A DNA stretch of 9,817 nucleotides, taken from contig JAHELO010000034.1 of the NCBI GenBank assembly GCA_024644145.1, forward strand, positions 1 to 9,817, in the 5' to 3' direction. This DNA comes from Christiangramia sp. Lineage in GTDB: Bacteria > Bacteroidota > Bacteroidia > Flavobacteriales > Flavobacteriaceae. Positions 1 to 7,460 of the stretch are shown piece by piece (position 1 is the first letter of the stretch; the number at the start of each line of letters is the position of its first letter). The notes beneath the pieces were generated by a model. The model worked only from the letters and a program-made list of their open reading frames with translations. It was not told the DNA's origin and did not search any database. A program made the translations under genes and the position numbers.

Positions 1-1
1 T

Positions 2-2656
2 CTAACCGGGGCTATTGCTTCTATAGATTCAGAGGAGATCGAGAAGACTCCAACCTCCAATGTTATGCAATCCCTTCAAGGAAAAGTTTCCGGGGTGCAG
101 ATTGTTAGTGCGGGATCACCGGGTGATTCTCCAACAGTACGTATTAGGGGGCTGGGTACTTTTCAGGATGCTACCAATGTATTATATGTAGTTGATGGGA
201 CACTATATGACAATATAGATTTTTTGAATACTAAAGACATAAAATCTGTAAACATCCTGAAAGATGCCTCTTCATCTGCAATCTATGGGGTACGGGCTGC
301 AAATGGTGTTGTGATCATAGAGACCAAATCTGGTAGAATTAACCAGAAACCTCAATTTGAGTATGATGGTTACACCGGGATCCAGCGTGCACAGAATGTG
401 GTGAAAATGGCTAATGCTGAACAGTTCGTGACTATGGCCTTAGAATCTGGCTCAGCTGCAGATGCGCAATTCGTGCAGAATGCAATGCAGCGGTATGGGA
501 GAAGCCGTATTAATCCAAATGTGCCAGACGTTAATACAGACTGGTATGATGAAGTGCTTCGAGACGGGATTATTCAAAACCATAGTGTGGGCGTTTCCGG
601 CGGTGGAGAGAATGTAGCTTATTCTGTTGGAACCAACTTTTTCTCACAGGAAGGAATCCTGGATATGAAAAATGAATATGAACGTTTTAATATACGTTCC
701 AAGGTAGATGTGGATATTTCAGATAGATTCAAGACAGGTGTGAACGCCGTTTTTAGTAATGCTACTAAATACGACCCTGAAAATTCTGCCTGGTTCAATG
801 CCTATTTTGCCGTTCCTATTATGCCGGTAATGGATCCGTTGAATACTGCGGCGGCACCTATACAATATTCCAATGCTCAGATCCTTGGATACAGGGGGAC
901 GCAGAACCCGTTTACAGCGATTAGCTATAATGAAAACAGACTCAAAATAAGAAAGGTTCTAACCAGTATCTTTTTCCAGTATGATATCCTGCCAGAGAAA
1001 CTTGATTTTAAGACCACTTACAGTCATAACCTTTCTGCTTTAGAAGAGAGATACGTGAATTTGCCTTATACACTGGGTAATAACTTTGAAAGAAGATCCA
1101 GCATTACCAGGGCAAACAATACTTTCTCTAACCAGTACTGGGATAACATCCTTACATACAATGACCAGTTTGGAGATCATGACCTTACGGTAATGGCTGG
1201 TACATCTTACAGGGATGAAGCGGCAAATAATTTTAGAGCAACAGGACAGGAAATTGCCGGGATAAGGCTTGAATCCAGCTGGTTCCTGAATTTTGCCGAT
1301 AACGAATCCTTTAATAATAATGTAAACGAAATAGGACGAAGATTCTATGGTCTGTCATATTTTGGGAGGGTAGCCTATAACTTTAAGGATAAATACTTGC
1401 TATACGGTACCTTTAGAGCTGATGGTTCTTCGAAATTTACTAAAGATCCATGGGGTTACTTTCCTTCTGTAGGTGCAGGATGGGTGATTAGTGAAGAGGA
1501 ATTCATGAAAGACAATGATATTTTCGATTTCCTTAAACTTAGAGCAAGTTGGGGTAAACTTGGGAACGATAATGTAGCTGCCAGTGATGGTTCCAATACC
1601 ATTGAGGTGATAACCGCAGCTCTTGGCGAGCAGCCCAGAACAGGTATTACATCTACCAGTGTATTTTCAGATAACACCTGGGAAGTGATTGAAGAAAAGA
1701 ACTTCGGTATAAATATCGCAACGCTGGATAACAGGTTGTCCCTGGATGCAGATTATTATATAAGGGATACTGAAGATGCTATTCTTCCCGTATTTATTCC
1801 TATCATTAACCGTAGTGTGAATCAGAACTCAGGAGTGATTCGAAACCAGGGACTGGAATTAAACCTTAACTGGAACCATAGCGTTTCAGATGATTTCAGC
1901 TATAGTATAGGAGCGAATTTTACCACCCTGGAAAATGAGGCGATCGCGATCGAGGACGAAAGAGGATATATAGATTCCGGTACGGCTGAATTTCGTCAGC
2001 GTACACAGGAGGGTGGTCCGCTTTTTGCGTTTTATGGATATGAAAGAGTAGGAGTATATCAAAACCAGGCTCAGATAGATGCAGATCCTATTGCTGCAGC
2101 GAATAACCTTGTTCCTGGAGATTTGATCTACCGCGACCAGAATAACGACGGTGTTATAGATGATGCCGATCGTGTGATCTTAGGTTCATTCTTGCCAGAT
2201 TTTACTTTTGGAGGGAATATTGGGATCAATTATAAAGCATTAGATTTTTCCATGAGTTTTTACGGTCAAACAGGAAACAAGATCCTGAACCGTAAAAGAG
2301 GAGAGATCATATTTACACAGGATACCAATATGGATGCCGATCTTGCTATTAACAGATGGCATGGAGAAGGAACCAGTAATTCTTATCCTTCTTCTGCAGG
2401 GTTGAGAAAAGCCTGGAACCAGCGATTGAGTAATTTCTGGGTGGAAGATGGTGACTTCTTCAGGATCCAGAACCTACAGTTAGGTTATACAATCGCAGAT
2501 GAGAGTCTTCCTGAAACCAGAGTATACTTTACCGCTGAAAGGCCATTTACATTTTTCGATTATAATGGTTTTGATCCGGAAGTTCCAAATGGGGTAGACA
2601 GACAAACCTATCCTATACCTTCAGTTTATACCATAGGTCTTAACATTAAAATTTAA
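2..2656 (+). CDS. susC: SusC-family TonB-dependent outer-membrane transporter, 5' truncated
   Basis: This is a TonB-dependent beta-barrel that would import oligosaccharides across the outer membrane together with the SusD encoded next. The reading frame is open from base 2, so the gene starts upstream; the first ATG at 65 is internal. The 884 visible residues begin just after the usual VGYGT segment, with LTGAIAS. They continue with SusC plug signatures: SLQGKVSGV, PTVRIRGLGT, LYVVDG and LKDASSSAIYGVRAANGVV. The rest is the barrel, including the loop RDQNNDGVIDDADR (about 2132-2173), an EF-hand-like DxNxDG motif common in SusC proteins. The C-terminus, IGLNIKI, ends in Ile rather than the more common Phe. 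The signal peptide, carboxypeptidase-like N-terminal domain and TonB box lie outside the window. The family call is secure; the substrate cannot be read from the sequence. Confidence 0.97.
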   Translation, partial: LTGAIASIDSEEIEKTPTSNVMQSLQGKVSGVQIVSAGSPGDSPTVRIRGLGTFQDATNVLYVVDGTLYDNIDFLNTKDIKSVNILKDASSSAIYGVRAANGVVIIETKSGRINQKPQFEYDGYTGIQRAQNVVKMANAEQFVTMALESGSAADAQFVQNAMQRYGRSRINPNVPDVNTDWYDEVLRDGIIQNHSVGVSGGGENVAYSVGTNFFSQEGILDMKNEYERFNIRSKVDVDISDRFKTGVNAVFSNATKYDPENSAWFNAYFAVPIMPVMDPLNTAAAPIQYSNAQILGYRGTQNPFTAISYNENRLKIRKVLTSIFFQYDILPEKLDFKTTYSHNLSALEERYVNLPYTLGNNFERRSSITRANNTFSNQYWDNILTYNDQFGDHDLTVMAGTSYRDEAANNFRATGQEIAGIRLESSWFLNFADNESFNNNVNEIGRRFYGLSYFGRVAYNFKDKYLLYGTFRADGSSKFTKDPWGYFPSVGAGWVISEEEFMKDNDIFDFLKLRASWGKLGNDNVAASDGSNTIEVITAALGEQPRTGITSTSVFSDNTWEVIEEKNFGINIATLDNRLSLDADYYIRDTEDAILPVFIPIINRSVNQNSGVIRNQGLELNLNWNHSVSDDFSYSIGANFTTLENEAIAIEDERGYIDSGTAEFRQRTQEGGPLFAFYGYERVGVYQNQAQIDADPIAAANNLVPGDLIYRDQNNDGVIDDADRVILGSFLPDFTFGGNIGINYKALDFSMSFYGQTGNKILNRKRGEIIFTQDTNMDADLAINRWHGEGTSNSYPSSAGLRKAWNQRLSNFWVEDGDFFRIQNLQLGYTIADESLPETRVYFTAERPFTFFDYNGFDPEVPNGVDRQTYPIPSVYTIGLNIKI

Positions 2657-2668
2657 AAAAAACGCGAA

Positions 2669-4249
2669 ATGAAAAGAATTGAAAAATCAATATTTCTAAG
2701 CGTATTCACCATACTTGCCCTGGCTACAACCATTTCCTGTAGTGACAAGTTAGATACGCAGGAAGGTCAGCTAAATACTGGTGATCTTGATTATACCAAT
2801 ACAGACGATATGATAGACCCTGTAATTGGTGCTTATTACGAATTTGCCAGCCGTGGCTGGGAAGAACCACTTTTACTGGGTGTTCGTGGTGACGATGTGA
2901 ATGCCGGCGGACTTGGAGACCAGCAGCCATTTGCAGATACAGATGAGTTTAATTACAGCAAGGATTACTGGATGTATAACTCCCTCTGGAATGTACATTA
3001 TAACGATGTGGTAAATATGAACACAGCCATCCTTCAGGTTGAGAATTTCAAGGAATTTGCTGAAGGAGATGATGTAGCCCGTGCAGACCAGTATATTGCC
3101 GAGATAAGTGTGCTTCGTGCCTGGTTTCATTTTAACCTGGCCAGGGTATGGGAAGATGTATTTATAATTACTTCTAACCAGCCAAGTACCGAAGTTGAAA
3201 ATGGTCCTGCTTCTAAAGAAGAGGTGATGCAGTTTATCGTTGACCAGATGGATATGGCCATTCCAAATCTTCCAGATTTAAGACCTAACCAGCGTACAGA
3301 TATACCTGGAGGTGTAACAAGATATACCGCCTATGCTCTCAAGGCTCTTGCACAGCAGGAATTAGAGAACTACCAGGGGGTAGCTGATGCTGCCGGAGCG
3401 ATTATTAATTCCGGAAAATTCTCCCTTTATCCTGATTTTTACCAGTTGTTTAAAAAACCAGGTGAATTAAGTGATGAAAGCTTGCTTGAGATGCAGTATT
3501 CAGATTTTGGATCGGAAACAGGAGATGCCGTATATCATCTATATGCACCATTTGGACCGCAAAACTGGACACCAGCAAGAGAAAATGCTAGCAGTGGTTG
3601 GGGATTCTATGAACCAAGCATGAAATTTATCAAGTTTATGCTAGATCGTGATGAAAGCGTGAGACTTCAAACCAGTGTATTGTTCACAGATCGTGGAATT
3701 GCAGAGTTACAGGCAGATGGATATAACGATCTTCCAGACTTTGTAAGTAATACCACTGCATCTGGGGATGTTATAAATGATTATGCCAGGGCTTTATTCG
3801 CCAGCGGTAAACATTATCTGCCTTCTGTTCAATTAACTGCCGGAAGAAATAATTATGGGGCCGGTAAAAATATGATCGTGATTAGATATGCAGAGATTCT
3901 TTTAATGTATGCTGAAGCCCTTACGCAAGGCGCTACCAGTAGCGGAATGACAGCAGATCAGGCAGTGAACCTGGTAAGACAAAGAGCCGGGCTATCAACA
4001 TTGACGGGAGTAACCCAGGAGCAGGTTCTGGACGAGAAATTTGCTGAATTAGCCATGGAGTGGGGAATCAGGTATTACGACATGATTCGATTAGACAATT
4101 ATTCTGAATTAAGTTATGACGGTAGAACTTTTACCGCAGCAGATGAATATTTGCCTTATCCCCAAGCTCAGGTAGATGCATTGCCTTTAAATGCAACCTC
4201 GGTTAATAGAAATACCGTGATGAACAATGTTTTAAATGACCTAAACTAA
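2669..4249 (+). CDS. susD: SusD/RagB-family surface glycan-binding lipoprotein
   Basis: This 526-residue protein is the partner of the SusC transporter, expected to sit as a lipid-anchored lid over the barrel and bind glycan. It has a lipoprotein signal peptide with Cys24 (TTISC; the Thr at -3 is a weak lipobox, tolerated in Bacteroidota), followed by SDKLD, an acidic stretch consistent with surface export. The N-terminal TPR-like half includes EISVLRAWFHFNLARVW (145-161). The C-terminal SusD_RagB half includes GWGFYEPS (310-317), RYAEILLMYAEA (406-417), RQRAGL (437-442) and ELAMEWGIRYYDMIRL (460-475). Length is normal for the family. The C-terminal LPYPQAQVDA is present, but the common QNPGY ending is replaced by VNRNTVMNN. 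The start lies 12 bp after the susC stop in an A-rich stretch, so co-transcription is expected. Confidence 0.96.
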   Translation: MKRIEKSIFLSVFTILALATTISCSDKLDTQEGQLNTGDLDYTNTDDMIDPVIGAYYEFASRGWEEPLLLGVRGDDVNAGGLGDQQPFADTDEFNYSKDYWMYNSLWNVHYNDVVNMNTAILQVENFKEFAEGDDVARADQYIAEISVLRAWFHFNLARVWEDVFIITSNQPSTEVENGPASKEEVMQFIVDQMDMAIPNLPDLRPNQRTDIPGGVTRYTAYALKALAQQELENYQGVADAAGAIINSGKFSLYPDFYQLFKKPGELSDESLLEMQYSDFGSETGDAVYHLYAPFGPQNWTPARENASSGWGFYEPSMKFIKFMLDRDESVRLQTSVLFTDRGIAELQADGYNDLPDFVSNTTASGDVINDYARALFASGKHYLPSVQLTAGRNNYGAGKNMIVIRYAEILLMYAEALTQGATSSGMTADQAVNLVRQRAGLSTLTGVTQEQVLDEKFAELAMEWGIRYYDMIRLDNYSELSYDGRTFTAADEYLPYPQAQVDALPLNATSVNRNTVMNNVLNDLN

Positions 4250-4254
4250 GAAGA

Positions 4255-5973
4255 ATGAAAAATATTAATATAAAACTATTAGGATTGCTTTCTTTTCTGT
4301 TCATCTTCAGTGCATGTGAGCGTGAAGGGATAGATCCTATCACCAAAGTAGATCCGGGAGCCGATGCCGGTGCACCGGAGGTTACCATTATATCCCCTCT
4401 GGATGGGAATACCATAAAAGTTCTGGAAGAAATATCCAGTGTAAATATTAAATTCAAAGTAGAAGATGATATTGAAGTTGCCACGATAGAGGTTATGGTA
4501 AACGGAAATACCATTGCAACCATGAATGAATTTTTAGATTACCGAATCGTAAATGAAGAGGTAGTATTTAATGAAGTGACAAATGGTGAGCATACCGTGA
4601 CTGTGAAGGCCACAGACCTGGAAGGGAATGTTACCACCAAAACTGTAAATTTCAGTAAGGAGCCTCCATATACACCTAAATATCAGAATGAATATTTATA
4701 TATGCCTTTTGATGGAGATTACGTAGATCTTATTACCCTGAAAAGTTCTGAGGAAATAGGAAATCTTTCTTTTGCTGGTGAATCTTTTCTTGGCTCGAAT
4801 GCCTTTACGGGTGCTCCAGATTCTTATTTAACCTTTCCTTTTGATGCGAATGTAGGTACAGAGTTCACTGCATCTTTCTGGTACAAGGTGAGTGGAGACC
4901 CAGATCGTGCCGGTATCTTAGTTGCCGGAGCAGATGAAAATCGTACACAGGGATTCAGATTATTCCGCGAAGCCAGTGATGGGCAACAGCGATTAAAATT
5001 AAACGTTGGAACCGGTGGTGGTGAAGTTTGGAATGATGGAGGTACTATAGACCCCAGTGCGAATGAATGGGTTCATGTGGCCTTTACTGTAACTTCAGAA
5101 GAGACCGTTATTTATATAGACGGAATGCCTGTAAATACAGGCAACATGGGTGGTAATTCTATAGACTGGACCGGTGTTGAGCAATTAACCATAGGCTCGG
5201 GAGGTGAAACTTTTAGCTATTGGGGCCATAAATATGATAGTAGTGCTCTTGATGAATTAAGGATCTTTGATGCTGCGCTAAGCCAGGAAGAAATCCAGGA
5301 TCTAATCGATGCCTCTTCAAAAACCCTTGAATTATCTTTTGATGGTAATTTCCAGGATAAAGCATCCAATCGTGAAATCACCGTGGTAGGAAACCCGGGA
5401 TTTGCCGGGGAGTCTAAAGAAGGGACAGATGCCTATGCCGGCGCTGAAGGATCGTATATAACTATGCCTTCTGAAGGCTTATTGGGTGAAAACTTTAGTG
5501 CAACATTCTGGTATAAGGTAAATGCAAGTCCAAACCGTGCCGGAATAATTGTGGTAGGACCCGAGGATCCCGATAAACCGAATGCCCAAAATAACAGGAC
5601 CTCTGGTTTTAGGTTTTTCCGCGAAAATGGCGCTGACGGATTCCAACGATTTAAATTAAATGTTGGTGATGGTACTGCAGATACATGGGTAGATGGTGGT
5701 ACTGCAGCAGATGTGGCTAATGATGCCGGGTGGATACATTTAGCATTCACCATATCTCAATCTGCTGCTATTGTATATATTAATGGCGATCCGGTACAGG
5801 AATCTGCTTTTGCAGGTATAGACTGGACAGGTACAGATTTAGTATCCATCATGTCTGGAGCTCCAAGGTTTACAGAATGGGGTCACTTATCTGATGAAAG
5901 TTATATGGATGACCTGACATTTTACAATAAAGTGCTTACAGAAGAGGAAATTGAGTCTATCATGGCGCAATAA
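4255..5973 (+). CDS. Lipoprotein with Ig-like and two tandem LamG-type domains (putative surface glycan-binding protein)
   Basis: This 572-residue protein occupies the SusE/SusF position, 5 bp after susD, and is probably an auxiliary surface glycan-binding protein. Visible order: a lipoprotein signal with Cys21 (FSAC, then EREG); an Ig-like segment at about 41-135 (PEVTIISPLDGNTI, GEHTVTVKATDLEGN); then two concanavalin/LamG-type (Laminin_G_3-like) jelly-roll domains at about 146-351 and 357-570. The two domains are clearly homologous: both carry FWYKV, DRAGI or NRAGI, GFR-FRE, LKLNVG, an Ile-Asp-Trp-Thr-Gly segment and WGH. Each ends in a helix with EEI (SQEEIQDLI, TEEEIESIM). No glycoside hydrolase catalytic module is visible. 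Binding is inferred from position and fold; which sugar it binds is unknown. The first LamG-like domain could instead be structural. Confidence 0.88.
   Translation: MKNINIKLLGLLSFLFIFSACEREGIDPITKVDPGADAGAPEVTIISPLDGNTIKVLEEISSVNIKFKVEDDIEVATIEVMVNGNTIATMNEFLDYRIVNEEVVFNEVTNGEHTVTVKATDLEGNVTTKTVNFSKEPPYTPKYQNEYLYMPFDGDYVDLITLKSSEEIGNLSFAGESFLGSNAFTGAPDSYLTFPFDANVGTEFTASFWYKVSGDPDRAGILVAGADENRTQGFRLFREASDGQQRLKLNVGTGGGEVWNDGGTIDPSANEWVHVAFTVTSEETVIYIDGMPVNTGNMGGNSIDWTGVEQLTIGSGGETFSYWGHKYDSSALDELRIFDAALSQEEIQDLIDASSKTLELSFDGNFQDKASNREITVVGNPGFAGESKEGTDAYAGAEGSYITMPSEGLLGENFSATFWYKVNASPNRAGIIVVGPEDPDKPNAQNNRTSGFRFFRENGADGFQRFKLNVGDGTADTWVDGGTAADVANDAGWIHLAFTISQSAAIVYINGDPVQESAFAGIDWTGTDLVSIMSGAPRFTEWGHLSDESYMDDLTFYNKVLTEEEIESIMAQ
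4690..5964 (+). repeat. Intragenic tandem duplication encoding two LamG-type domains
   Basis: The two copies correspond to roughly 4690-5307 and 5323-5964. Landmarks recur at an offset of 210 residues early on (FWYKV at 208 and 418) and 218-219 later (NRT at 229 and 447; DWTG at 304 and 523; WGH at 323 and 542). The second copy therefore carries an insertion of about 8 residues near 437-446, rich in Pro, Asp and Asn. The repeat is evident in protein and well diverged in DNA, so it is an old domain duplication rather than a recent slippage event. Confidence 0.85.
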
Positions 5974-5982
5974 CTATAGAAT

Positions 5983-6018
5983 ATAAAGCTCCGGGTTCAG
6001 GCCCGGAGTCTTCTTTAT
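5983..6018 (+). terminator. GC-rich hairpin between the import genes and the enzyme genes
   Basis: CTCCGGG (5989-5995) pairs perfectly with CCCGGAG (6002-6008) around a six-base loop TTCAGG. An outer stem, ATAAAG (5983-5988) with CTTTAT (6013-6018), can close it across a four-base bulge. The right side is TCTTCTTT, a modest T-rich tract. It starts 9 bp after the stop of the LamG gene. This fits a rho-independent terminator or partial attenuator. Whether it stops all transcription or only lowers expression of the enzymes cannot be decided from sequence. No convincing Bacteroidota promoter (TTTG then TAnnTTTG at normal spacing) is visible in 6019-6092. Confidence 0.7.
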
Positions 6019-6092
6019 AATATTTCAAATTTTTGACAATATAATCGCTGGACAGGCTGGAAATTTTTCGGTCTGCAGATAAACTATTCAAT

Positions 6093-7436
6093 ATGCGCAA
6101 GATCCATATCCCGGTTTTTGTTTTACTTATTAACCTCCTGTTCGCATGTTCGGGAGAGTCTGGACCTGGGTACCAGGAGCCCTACATACCAGATCCTACA
6201 GATGATGGGCAGGGTGAAGTTCCTGTTCTTTCAGATGATGAATTGCTGGACCTGGTCCAGGAACAGACCTTTAAGTATTTCTGGGATTTTGCAGAACCTA
6301 ATAGCGGCATGGCCCGGGAGCGATCCCAGGATGATGCTTACGGTGGGCAAGGTGCAGATATAGTGACAACCGGTGGAACCGGTTTTGGACTTGCATCTTT
6401 TCCTACCGCGGTAGAACGCGGCTGGATCTCTAAAACCGAAGCTGAGCAACGCCTGAATAAAATCCTCGATTTTCTTGAAACTGCACCTACATACCATGGA
6501 GCATACTCTCACTGGTACCTGGGAAGCCTTGCTCAAACAAGACCTTTTAGTCAGTTAGACAATGGCGGAGATCTGGTAGAGACCGCATTCCTGATGCAGG
6601 GATTACTGATATGCCGCGCATATTTTGACGATGCGACCATTCAATCCAGGATCACAACCATCTGGGAAAATGTTGAATGGGATTGGTATACGCAGGGTGA
6701 AAATGTTCTTTACTGGCACTGGTCACCACAATATGATTTTCAAATAGGTTTAAAGATAAAAGGCTGGAATGAGGCACTTATCGTGTATGTACTGGCGGCC
6801 GGGTCTCCAACCCATCCCATAGAGAAGAATGTATATACCCAGGGCTGGGCCTCAAATGGAAATATTGTTACTAATAGAACACATTATAATATCAATATGC
6901 CCCTTGGGCCTAATTTAGGAGGGCCTTTATTCTTTAGCCATTATTCTTTTATCGGTCTGGATCCACGAAATCTTCAGGACCAATATGCCAATTACTGGCA
7001 GCAAAATACAGCACATACTAATATCAATTATGAATATTGTGTACGTAACCCTAAGGATTATGAAGGTTATGGAGAAAATTCCTGGGGTTTAACAGCCTCA
7101 GACAGTAAAGATGGATATGCGGCACATAGCCCTACCAATGATCTGGGGGTGATAACCCCCACCGCCGCATTATCTTCTTTCCCTTATACTCCTGAAAAAT
7201 CTATGGCAGCTCTAAGATATTTCTACGAAGACCAGGGTAATAAGTTATGGGGAGATATGGGCTTCTATGATGCTTTTTCTGAAGAGTATAACTGGTATGC
7301 TAATGGTTATCTCGCTATAGATCAGGGTCCCATCGTGGCTATGATAGAAAACTATCGCACCGGGTTTATCTGGGATTTATTCATGAAGATCCCTGAAGTG
7401 CGTACGGGCCTGGATAAATTAGATTTCACCTATTAA
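6093..7436 (+). CDS. GH144-like (PF10091 'glycoamylase' fold) lipoprotein, first paralog; probable endo-beta-1,2-glucanase
   Basis: This 447-residue predicted lipoprotein has signal residues 1-18 and lipobox LFAC (Cys19). A Pro/Gly/acidic linker follows to about residue 45, then a single (alpha/alpha)6-type catalytic domain to the C-terminus. Family motifs: YFWDFAEPNSGMARER (62-77), TTGGTGFGL (92-100), DNGGDLVET (156-164), EWDWYT (195-200), YWHW (207-210), GWNEAL (224-229), GPLFFSHYSF (277-286), YTPEKSMAALRYFY (365-378) and AIDQGP (408-413). Asp156, Asp160, Glu163 and Glu227 are candidate catalytic or binding acids. Their arrangement matches acids I recall, from memory, being tested in the Chitinophaga pinensis GH144 enzyme. 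The Pfam name leads to frequent 'glucoamylase' annotation, but characterised GH144 enzymes hydrolyse beta-1,2-glucan. Family placement is strong; the exact substrate is inference. Confidence 0.85.
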   Translation: MRKIHIPVFVLLINLLFACSGESGPGYQEPYIPDPTDDGQGEVPVLSDDELLDLVQEQTFKYFWDFAEPNSGMARERSQDDAYGGQGADIVTTGGTGFGLASFPTAVERGWISKTEAEQRLNKILDFLETAPTYHGAYSHWYLGSLAQTRPFSQLDNGGDLVETAFLMQGLLICRAYFDDATIQSRITTIWENVEWDWYTQGENVLYWHWSPQYDFQIGLKIKGWNEALIVYVLAAGSPTHPIEKNVYTQGWASNGNIVTNRTHYNINMPLGPNLGGPLFFSHYSFIGLDPRNLQDQYANYWQQNTAHTNINYEYCVRNPKDYEGYGENSWGLTASDSKDGYAAHSPTNDLGVITPTAALSSFPYTPEKSMAALRYFYEDQGNKLWGDMGFYDAFSEEYNWYANGYLAIDQGPIVAMIENYRTGFIWDLFMKIPEVRTGLDKLDFTY

Positions 7437-7460
7437 CCGGAAACAATACTAATAATTACA

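Noticed and set aside
65..67. ATG as the start of the SusC gene
   Set aside because: The frame is open and codes SusC-typical sequence (LTGAIAS...SNV) back to base 2, so this Met is internal and the gene begins upstream of the window.
1941..1952. Twelve-base perfect palindrome CGATCGCGATCG in susC
   Set aside because: A single occurrence within codons for AIAIE; no related copies seen in the window and no regulatory context.
2724..3130. Minus-strand open frames within susD, and similar antisense frames elsewhere (e.g. 4203-4523, 5433-5753, 6231-6536, 7545-7865, 8942-9187, 9509-9721)
   Set aside because: All sit opposite well-supported genes, lack recognisable domains and read as shadows of the coding strand.
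6033..6045. TTGACA followed by TATAAT in the gap before the first glycosidase, resembling a sigma-70 promoter
   Set aside because: The two hexamers are only one base apart instead of about 17, and Bacteroidota use a different consensus. No TAnnTTTG box lies at a suitable distance from the TTTG at 6032-6035.
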